Of a DNA stretch of 5,708 nucleotides, positions 1 to 4,878 are shown piece after piece. Each line of letters begins with the position of its first letter. Positions within the stretch are counted from its first letter, which is position 1. Origin of the DNA: an uncultured Bacillota bacterium (GTDB lineage Bacteria > Bacillota_I > Bacilli_A > RFN20 > CAG-826); assembly GCA_946623775.1 (NCBI GenBank), contig CAMORJ010000088.1, forward strand, positions 1-5,708, in the 5' to 3' direction. A program made the position numbers and the translations under genes. The notes below the pieces were generated by a model that saw nothing but the letters and a program-made list of their open reading frames with translations, did not search any database and had not been told where the DNA came from.

Positions 1-195
1 GAGCCACTCTTCGTAAGACAGGGTTCCGCCGTTATCCTTATATAGCTGATATATTTTCTCGATTTCGCCCAATTCCTTGGAAGAGGAGGCGGAATCGCTT
101 CCCCCACTGATGCCGGGGATATTCATCGAGCATGAGGCTAGGCCAAGTGAAAGAAGAAGGGCCGCGCTCAGGAAAAGTTTTCTGGAAGACTTCAT
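1..195 (-). CDS. Putative lipoprotein, N-terminal part (cut by left window edge)
   Basis: The 65 visible codons begin at an ATG at 193-195, preceded by a good ribosome binding site (AAAGGAGT on the minus strand, 203-210, 7 nt spacing). The protein opens with a basic stretch (MKSSRK), a hydrophobic run, and the lipobox L-A-S-C with the acceptor cysteine at residue 22. This indicates export and lipid anchoring on the outer face of the membrane. A Ser/Gly-rich linker (about residues 29-40) follows, then a polar segment ending in GGTLSYEEWL at residues 56-65. From memory, similar 'YxxYKxxGGTxTYEEWL' segments occur near the start of many Bacilli/Erysipelotrichia lipoproteins, often before Gly-rich or Ig-like regions. 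The rest of the protein is outside the window, so its function cannot be assigned. TGG encodes the one Trp. The 183 nt upstream are AT-rich in the middle, and I could not find a convincing promoter there. Confidence 0.85.
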   Translation of the reverse strand, partial: MKSSRKLFLSAALLLSLGLASCSMNIPGISGGSDSASSSKELGEIEKIYQLYKDNGGTLSYEEWL

Positions 196-378
196 AGGTA
201 TGACTCCTTTGATTGTTGCATCAATCGTGCAGCGCAAAACGGCGGCACCATTTATTATTTTTTTAAATTATGCGCGCGAAAGAATCTCAACTTTAGAAAT
301 CGAAAAGCGTATATAGGCCAATGCCAATCCGGCTTTCTTAGCCGCTTCAAATGCAAAGATAAAATTCGATAAACGGCG

Positions 379-576
379 TCAATCGCCGAAGTCGCTTAGG
401 ATATCGTCGAGCATATAGTCTGAGGACGGATCGTCCCCACCGCTTGCGGGATCCTCTAGCCCTTCGAACCCAGGCGCGGTGAAAGTATCGGTATAGACGT
501 CGAACCCGCAGGTGAAGCAATACCCGAATTCCAAAGGGGTTCCGCATATGGGGCAATTGGTGAATGGGAACGGCAT
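379..576 (-). CDS. Small acidic zinc-ribbon protein, 65 aa
   Basis: The protein carries two CxxC knuckles, C8-P-I-C11 and C20-F-T-C23, separated by eight residues. This is the pattern of a compact zinc ribbon that should bind one zinc ion. The remainder (about residues 34-65) is a Gly/Ser/Asp-rich tail ending in alternating acidic and hydrophobic residues (YMLDDILSDFGD), perhaps a short amphipathic helix. The whole 65 aa contain 13 Asp/Glu and no Lys, Arg or His. The frame stays open upstream to a TTG at 652-654, giving 91 aa. I prefer the ATG at 574-576 for two reasons: the extension is basic and His-rich, unlike the rest, and it would be encoded across a terminator hairpin (617-645). There is no Shine-Dalgarno before the ATG, and a promoter places transcription start at about the ATG itself. 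The stop is TGA. Function is unknown; such ribbons can mediate protein or nucleic-acid contacts. Confidence 0.72.
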   Translation of the reverse strand: MPFPFTNCPICGTPLEFGYCFTCGFDVYTDTFTAPGFEGLEDPASGGDDPSSDYMLDDILSDFGD

Positions 577-582
577 AGTTCT

Positions 583-611
583 ATGGTAGCAACAATGGAT
601 ATGCCCCTCAA
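583..611 (-). promoter_or_regulatory. Sigma70-type promoter of the zinc-ribbon gene, apparently leaderless
   Basis: On the minus strand there is a TTGAGG -35 element (606-611), a 17-nt spacer, and a TACCAT -10 element (583-588) preceded by TGC, an extended -10. Each hexamer matches consensus at 4 of 6 positions. Six bases separate the -10 from the ATG at 574-576, so the predicted start of transcription falls on or next to the A of the start codon. The promoter lies just downstream of the terminator that closes the preceding gene, which fits an independent transcription unit. Prediction only. Confidence 0.45.
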
Positions 612-616
612 CCCGC

Positions 617-645
617 TTTAAAGAACAGGCACGGTCACCCGTGCC
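617..645 (-). terminator. Rho-independent terminator of the SHOCT membrane-protein gene
   Basis: Read on the minus strand, a perfect 7-bp stem GGCACGG/CCGTGCC encloses the loop GTGA, a GNRA-type tetraloop, and is followed by the T-rich run TGTTCTTT. It begins 30 nt after the stop codon of the membrane-protein gene. The T-run is interrupted, so some read-through is possible. Confidence 0.75.
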
Positions 646-675
646 GATTCGCAAGCCGCATAGAAGGGAAACGCA

Positions 676-2205
676 TTAATGCTCCGAATCTAAATACCTC
701 TTTTTAAGACCCTTGTATTCCTCTTCGTCGATCAAACCGTCCTCAAATAGCTTTTTCGCTTCGGTCAGCTTCTCGCGGAGGGTGGGCTGGGGCTTAACCG
801 CTTCTTCTTGCATCTGAGCATAATAGACCGCCTTGTTCGTTCGCGGGGTCTGCGGGGCGGCCCCAGCAAATGCGAACGGGTAACGGCTGAAGACGATAGG
901 GATCGTAAAGCCGATCGCGATAACGCGGAAGACATTGCCGATGATGATCAGACTCATCTTGTCAGGATAGTCCCTGTATTGTCCAGCCGTGATGAAAATC
1001 ATGATGGAACCGGCAAGGAGGAACGCCAGGAAGACCATAAGAAGAATCCTTGCTGGGATTCTCTTCCCTTTGCTGGCGAAATAGCTTCCCAAGCCTCCGC
1101 AGGCGACGATCAAGAGGGCAAAGATGAAGGTTAAAAGCACCTGGATATTGTAAAGATGGCCGTAATTGATGGAAATCAGGGATAAGGCTTCAATCGAATA
1201 TAGAGGCATTATGGCTATAGAAATGCCGGTGGATTGGAATTTTTCAGGCCATTTTTTCAGACCCAAACCCAACAGGACGATGCTGCCTGCAACGCAAACC
1301 AGCAACAAAAGGACGCCATACAGAATATCCAATGGGGACGGACCTATTTGATAGGCATGGAGGTCATAGTCGCCATAGTAATAATAGTTATATTGATAGG
1401 CCTTTATGGGTGTGAAACAGTTAACCGCCAAGAACAAAGCGGCCAATGCTCCGCATATAGTCGCCGCAATGACCAGTTTCTTGAATCTTGCTTCGGATGC
1501 CGGATCGACGCTCGCGGGTTTGACGGCTTTCGTCGACGGCGCGCTTGATGCGGCTGTTACGGCCATATGTCCATAAGGGGCTTTGCTGAAAACCACGATG
1601 ATGGCGAATATCACCGAAAGCAGACGCATTATATTCCCGATGACCAGCATCGGAGCCGACATGGACCCATAACGGGTGGACGATGCGAATCCGAGAATTG
1701 ATCCCGCCGCCACGACTGCCAAAAAGATTCCAAGCAGGATGCGGGCAGGGATCTTTTTGCCTCTGGCCGCCAGGCCCATTCCCGCGCCGCCGCAGGCGAC
1801 GACTAGAAGGGCGAAGACGAAAGATGTAACAACATAGGAATCATAAAGATGGCCGTAATCCATGGAAATCAGGGATAAACCCTCAATCAAATAAAGGGGC
1901 ATTACGGCGATGTAAACGGATAGCTGGCAGAATCTTTGCCGCATTTTCCAAGACAATAGGCTGCTGAGAAGGAAAATCACGGAGAACGACAGGGCAAATG
2001 CGATAAGGAGAATGCCATAGGTTATGTCCATTGGGGTTGCATAGTAAAAAGCAGTTCCATAGCCAGGACCGTAATATATGCTTTTGTTCATGAACGAGAA
2101 AATGGCGAAGAACAAGCTGGACGCCGCGCCGAATAGGCACGACAAAGCCACCAACGCCTTGAAACCGGAAGACGGCTTCGCCTCAAAAGAAGATGTTTGT
2201 TCCAT
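676..2205 (-). CDS. Duplicated polytopic membrane protein with C-terminal SHOCT-like domain, 509 aa
   Basis: This is a hydrophobic protein built from two homologous halves, roughly residues 15-210 and 243-442, each with about six membrane segments (approximately 16-38, 60-84, 95-113, 122-147, 152-175, 183-206, then 243-264, 290-315, 326-345, 354-376, 384-406, 417-439). The halves share the marks MPLYxIE, LSLIS, YGHLY, VACGG and IPARILL. Residues 99-164 match 330-395 at about 43 of 66 positions. The first loop of each half is Tyr-rich (SIYYGPGYG; YNYYYYGDY). A soluble linker (443-473) leads to residues 474-505, with LREKLTEAKKLFEDGLIDEEEY, which resembles the SHOCT short C-terminal domain found at the ends of many otherwise unrelated proteins. 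The ATG at 2203-2205 follows AGAGGT (2213-2218) with 7-nt spacing; the stop is TAA. Both termini are probably cytoplasmic. Transport, sensing and envelope roles are all possible and none is shown; I do not recognise the family. Confidence 0.88.
   Translation of the reverse strand: MEQTSSFEAKPSSGFKALVALSCLFGAASSLFFAIFSFMNKSIYYGPGYGTAFYYATPMDITYGILLIAFALSFSVIFLLSSLLSWKMRQRFCQLSVYIAVMPLYLIEGLSLISMDYGHLYDSYVVTSFVFALLVVACGGAGMGLAARGKKIPARILLGIFLAVVAAGSILGFASSTRYGSMSAPMLVIGNIMRLLSVIFAIIVVFSKAPYGHMAVTAASSAPSTKAVKPASVDPASEARFKKLVIAATICGALAALFLAVNCFTPIKAYQYNYYYYGDYDLHAYQIGPSPLDILYGVLLLLVCVAGSIVLLGLGLKKWPEKFQSTGISIAIMPLYSIEALSLISINYGHLYNIQVLLTFIFALLIVACGGLGSYFASKGKRIPARILLMVFLAFLLAGSIMIFITAGQYRDYPDKMSLIIIGNVFRVIAIGFTIPIVFSRYPFAFAGAAPQTPRTNKAVYYAQMQEEAVKPQPTLREKLTEAKKLFEDGLIDEEEYKGLKKRYLDSEH
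1021..1218 (-). repeat. Intragenic repeat, unit B of the membrane protein
   Basis: This codes residues 330-395, the best-conserved part of the second half. It matches unit A (1714-1911) at a constant offset of 693 bp, or 231 codons. DNA identity is strongest over 1151-1215, where I count 56 of 65 bases identical to 1844-1908. Confidence 0.85.
1714..1911 (-). repeat. Intragenic repeat, unit A of the membrane protein
   Basis: This codes residues 99-164 of the first half, the counterpart of unit B (1021-1218). About 65% of amino acids are identical between the two units without gaps. After this block, at the IGN motif (189-191 versus 422-424), the offset rises by two residues, so a small indel separates the halves there. 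Confidence 0.85.
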
Positions 2206-2229
2206 ATGAGATACCTCTTGTGATTTTAT

Positions 2230-2288
2230 ATGCCCATCCGCGTTTTAACTTTTGAGACTACCCAAACAGAACGCATCGGATGCCCATC
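2230..2288. repeat. Pair of 9-bp direct repeats upstream of the membrane-protein gene
   Basis: ATGCCCATC occurs at 2230-2238 and again at 2280-2288, exactly 50 bp apart, in the 203-bp gap between pnp and the membrane-protein gene. The second copy overlaps a GCATCGGATGC palindrome (2273-2283). This could be a regulator-binding arrangement or chance. Confidence 0.3.
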
Positions 2289-2317
2289 ATCGTATGCCAT
2301 CTTGTTGCGCGCGTCCA
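2289..2317 (-). promoter_or_regulatory. Candidate promoter of the SHOCT membrane-protein gene
   Basis: The minus strand has TGGACG (2312-2317), a 17-nt spacer, and TACGAT (2289-2294), each 4 of 6 to consensus. This would give a leader of about 75-80 nt. A TATAAA at 2225-2230 looks like a better -10, but it has no -35 and would start the message at the edge of the ribosome binding site, so I rank it lower. Weak evidence overall. Confidence 0.3.
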
Positions 2318-2362
2318 CTTTTTCGATGCGCTTGAGCGATTAGGCGGGTCGCGCCGGAAACG

Positions 2363-2389
2363 AAAAAAACTGCCCTTGCGAGCAGTTTT
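2363..2389 (-). terminator. Rho-independent terminator of pnp
   Basis: On the minus strand, the stem AAAACTGC/GCAGTTTT (8 bp) with loop TCGCAAGG runs into seven consecutive T residues. It lies 19 nt beyond the pnp stop codon. The hairpin, T-tract and position are all typical. It separates pnp from the membrane-protein gene downstream. Confidence 0.92.
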
Positions 2390-2408
2390 CGATGTGGGTT
2401 ATCTAGGA

Positions 2409-4643
2409 TCAGCGGCGTCCGCCGTGGCCGTTTCCGCCGCGACGGGGAGCGCCATGGTGGTCTCCGCCCCTATGCGGGCCGTTGCCGCGCCTTTCGCCGC
2501 CTTGGCGGGGTTCGCGCTCAACGTAGCCTTCCGGCTTCTCCTCGAACTCGCGGTGGCTGACTTTGACTTTGCCCTGCTCGATGCCGATGACGACGACCTT
2601 GAGGGTATCGCCGACTTTGACGACCGAGGTGGCATCCTCGACGTAATCCCATTTCAGGCGGGACACGTGGCAGAGCCCATCGGTGTCGCCGAAGAGGTTG
2701 ACGAAGCAGCCATAGTCCTCGACGCGGTTGACGGTGCCGGTGAAGATCTCGCCGAGTTTGGCTTCGCGGGTGATGTCGTCGATCATGGCCTTGGCCTTCT
2801 CGATCATCTCCTTGTCGCTATGGTAGATGGTGATCTTGCCATCCTCTTCCACGTCGATGGCGACCTGGTTGCATTCGGCGATGATCTTGTTGATGGTCTC
2901 GCCGCCTTTGCCGATGACATCGCGGATCTTGTCGGTGTCGATGTGGAAGGTGACCATCTTGGGCGCGTATTTGGAGACTTCTTTGCGGGGCTCGGGGATC
3001 GCGGCTGCGATGGCTTCCCTGATCTCGGCGCGGGCGCGGTTTGCCTGGGCCAAAGCCTCAGAGAGGACTTCGCGGGTGACGCCGTGGATCTTGATGTCCA
3101 TCTGGAGCGCGGTCAAGCCTTTCGCGGTGCCTGCGCACTTGAAGTCCATGTCGCCGAAATGGTCTTCCAGACCCTGGATATCGGTGAGGATGGTATAGGG
3201 ATGCTTGCCATCGAGCGGGCCGGAGGTGATCAAGCCCATGGCGATGCCGGAGACAATGCCTTTGATAGGAACGCCCGCCGCCATCAAGGACATGCAGTTG
3301 GCGCAGATGGAAGCCTGGGAGGAAGAGCCGTTGGATTCGACGACGTCGGCGACGCAGCGGATGGTGTATGGGAATTCCTCTTCGGAGGGCAGGACGTAGG
3401 ACAAGGCCCTTTCGCCGAGCTTGCCGTGTCCGATCTCGCGGCGGCCGGGGGCGCCCATTCTGCCGATTTCGCCGACGGAATAAGGCGGGAAGTTATAGTG
3501 ATGCATGAAGCGGCGCTCAGTCTCGCCGGTGAGGTTGTCGATGAGCTGCTTGTCCGATAGAGGGCCAAGGGTCGTGGTTCCGATGACCTGGGTCTGTCCG
3601 CGGGTGAACATGGCGGAACCATGGGCGCGGGGAAGGAGGTCGACCTGGCAATCAAGCGGGCGGATCTCGTCGACTTTGCGTCCGTCGGGACGGACTTTGT
3701 CCTCGGTGATGAGGCGGCGCACTTCGGCGGCGACCATGCCTTCGAGGATGTCCTCGACCATGAGCATGGTCATCTTGTGATCGTGCTCGTCCTCGTATTC
3801 GCGGCCATCGTAGTCATCGATGATCTCTTTCTTCAAAGCCTCGATGGCGTCTTGCCTTTCGAGCTTGTCGAAGATGGAGATGGCCTTGACCATCCTCTCG
3901 CCGATGCGGGAGTCGATGTCGGCTTTGATGGCGGGGTCTGGCGCATAGAGCTGGATTTCCCTCTTGGGGCGTCCGATCTTGGCGATGATCTCCTTCTGGA
4001 AGGCGCAGAGCTGCTTGATGGCCTCGAAGCCGAACATGATGGCGTCGAGCATCTCTTCCTCGGGGACTTCGGCGGCGCCCGCCTCGACCATCATGATGGC
4101 GGAGTCGGTGCCGGCGACGGCGAGGTCGATGTCAGAGGCTTTCCTCTGCTCCTCGGTCGGGTCGATGATGAGCTCGCCGTTGACGCGTCCGACATAGACG
4201 CCTGCGACGGGGCCATCGAATGGGATGTCGGAGGTGCAGAGGGCCAAGGAGGCGCCGAGCATTCCAGTCATTTCGGGGGTGTTGTCCTGGTCGCAGCTCA
4301 TGACGGTGGCCACGATTTGGACTTCGTTGCGGAAGCCATCCGCGAAAAGCGGGCGGATGGGGCGGTCGATCAAGCGGGCCGATAAGGTGGCGTGCTCGCC
4401 AGCCCTGCCCTCCCTGCGGAGGAAGGAGCCCGGGATCTTGCCGACTGCATATTGCTTTTCTTCATAGTTCACGGTGAGGGGGAAGAAGTCACCCTCTTTG
4501 GGTTCGTCGGCGCAGCAGGCGGTCGCAAGGACCACGGTTTCGCCGAACCTCACCAAGACGCTGCCGTCAGCCTGCTTGGCGATTTCGCCGGTCTCGATCT
4601 GCAGATGCCTGCCGGCGAATTCAGTTTCGAATACTTGTTTCAT
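2409..4643 (-). CDS. pnp: Polyribonucleotide nucleotidyltransferase (PNPase), 744 aa
   Basis: PNPase degrades RNA 3'-to-5' using phosphate, releasing nucleoside diphosphates, and can also extend 3' ends; it works as a cytoplasmic trimer. All family domains are present: RNase PH domain 1 (about 10-145, with the RNA-contacting FLRREGR at 74-80), a helical linker (about 240-320), RNase PH domain 2 (about 323-545), KH (about 561-625, GKGG loop at 578-581) and S1 (about 631-699). Catalytic features are intact: the phosphate-binding ESNGSSS (436-442), and D494, D500 and K502 in EDHFGDMDFK, corresponding to E. coli D486, D492 and K494. Residues 703-744 form an unusual Gly/Arg/His-rich tail. I chose the ATG at 4641-4643, which gives the family-typical MKQVFETEFAGR; a TTG five codons upstream is also in frame. 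Its Shine-Dalgarno is weak (AAAGAGAG, about 4 nt away). The stop TGA is followed two codons later by TAG. No rpsO lies immediately upstream, unlike the common rpsO-pnp order. Confidence 0.97.
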   Translation of the reverse strand: MKQVFETEFAGRHLQIETGEIAKQADGSVLVRFGETVVLATACCADEPKEGDFFPLTVNYEEKQYAVGKIPGSFLRREGRAGEHATLSARLIDRPIRPLFADGFRNEVQIVATVMSCDQDNTPEMTGMLGASLALCTSDIPFDGPVAGVYVGRVNGELIIDPTEEQRKASDIDLAVAGTDSAIMMVEAGAAEVPEEEMLDAIMFGFEAIKQLCAFQKEIIAKIGRPKREIQLYAPDPAIKADIDSRIGERMVKAISIFDKLERQDAIEALKKEIIDDYDGREYEDEHDHKMTMLMVEDILEGMVAAEVRRLITEDKVRPDGRKVDEIRPLDCQVDLLPRAHGSAMFTRGQTQVIGTTTLGPLSDKQLIDNLTGETERRFMHHYNFPPYSVGEIGRMGAPGRREIGHGKLGERALSYVLPSEEEFPYTIRCVADVVESNGSSSQASICANCMSLMAAGVPIKGIVSGIAMGLITSGPLDGKHPYTILTDIQGLEDHFGDMDFKCAGTAKGLTALQMDIKIHGVTREVLSEALAQANRARAEIREAIAAAIPEPRKEVSKYAPKMVTFHIDTDKIRDVIGKGGETINKIIAECNQVAIDVEEDGKITIYHSDKEMIEKAKAMIDDITREAKLGEIFTGTVNRVEDYGCFVNLFGDTDGLCHVSRLKWDYVEDATSVVKVGDTLKVVVIGIEQGKVKVSHREFEEKPEGYVEREPRQGGERRGNGPHRGGDHHGAPRRGGNGHGGRR

Positions 4644-4672
4644 TTTTCTCTCTTTCAAAATTCAACGCGGAT

Positions 4673-4678
4673 ATCTTA
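4673..4678 (-). promoter_or_regulatory. Candidate extended -10 element for pnp
   Basis: The minus strand carries TAAGAT preceded by TGG, an extended -10 pattern, about 30 nt before the pnp ATG. The hexamer at the correct -35 distance (TATGGA, 4696-4701) is poor, so any activity would depend on the extended -10 or an activator. If real, the palindrome cluster at 4693-4739 covers the -35 region. Confidence 0.28.
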
Positions 4679-4692
4679 CCACTTCTAATTCC

Positions 4693-4739
4693 TCTTCCAT
4701 AGGAAGAAATGAATATTTCATTCGGAAAGTGCTTTCCGA
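4693..4739. promoter_or_regulatory. Three abutting palindromes upstream of pnp
   Basis: Three dyads lie end to end: TCTTCC-ATA-GGAAGA (4693-4707), AATGAA-TAT-TTCATT (4708-4722) and TCGGAAAG-TG-CTTTCCGA (4722-4739). All arms match perfectly, and together they tile 47 bp. They sit 50-96 bp upstream of the pnp start, inside the region that divides pnp from the divergent phosphatase gene. They could be protein-binding operators or, if transcribed in the pnp leader, hairpins for RNA processing. In E. coli, pnp is autoregulated through RNase III cleavage of a leader hairpin, but nothing here shows that mechanism is conserved. The palindromes are certain; their role is not. Confidence 0.5.
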
Positions 4740-4751
4740 TGGCCGCAAAGC

Positions 4752-4777
4752 CGCATCTGGCGTAGGGACCAGAAGCG
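4752..4777. repeat. Imperfect hairpin in the divergent intergenic region
   Basis: CGCATCTGG (4752-4760) and CCAGAAGCG (4769-4777) form a 9-position stem with one A-A mismatch and an 8-nt loop. No T-tract follows on either strand, so it is not an evident terminator. The remaining stretch up to the phosphatase promoter shows no further recognisable element. Confidence 0.3.
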
Positions 4778-4843
4778 ATTTGCCGGGCGGATCCCAGAGG
4801 GTTTGGCCATTGATTGCATCTTCCGCCAGCGCGAATGAAAACC

Positions 4844-4869
4844 TATAATTTCTCTATCTTCTAAGGAGG
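4844..4869 (+). promoter_or_regulatory. -10 element and ribosome binding site of the PAP2 phosphatase gene
   Basis: A perfect TATAAT lies at 4844-4849. The hexamer 17 nt upstream is TTCCGC (4821-4826), a weak -35. Transcription starting near 4856 would give a leader of about 23 nt containing a consensus AAGGAGG (4863-4869), 9 nt before the ATG at 4879. Confidence 0.6.
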
Positions 4870-4878
4870 CATATTTCG

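Noticed and set aside
211..226. Inverted repeat GATTG-TTGCAT-CAATC beside the lipoprotein ribosome binding site
   Set aside because: The arms are only 5 bp and there is no supporting context, so it is likely chance.
240..310. Promoter for the lipoprotein in the AT-rich stretch
   Set aside because: TAATTT/CATAAT-like -10 candidates exist, but none has a -35 element at an acceptable distance.
77..316. 79-aa plus-strand open frame at the left edge
   Set aside because: It overlaps the lipoprotein signal peptide on the opposite strand, which has a lipobox and a good ribosome binding site, and it shows no domain or translation signal of its own.
330..344. Hairpin CGGCT-TTCTT-AGCCG downstream of the zinc-ribbon gene as a terminator
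   Set aside because: The stem is only 5 bp and no T-tract follows on the minus strand.
577..654. N-terminal extension of the zinc-ribbon protein to a TTG start, 91 aa
   Set aside because: It lacks a ribosome binding site, would encode a terminator hairpin within the gene, and has a basic composition unlike the rest of the protein.
2403..2411. Possible recoding of TGA as Trp, since pnp ends TGA-TCC-TAG
   Set aside because: The Trp residues checked in this window use TGG, TGA also ends the zinc-ribbon gene right after its acidic tail, and reading through pnp would add only two residues. Tandem stops are the simpler reading.
2280..4385. Long plus-strand open frames opposite pnp (2280-3560, 3621-4385 and shorter ones)
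   Set aside because: They are antisense shadows of pnp. Its codons strongly favour G/C at the third position, which removes stops from the opposite strand. The translations are low-complexity Asp/Gly/Ala/Val-rich with no domain, and pnp is unmistakable.
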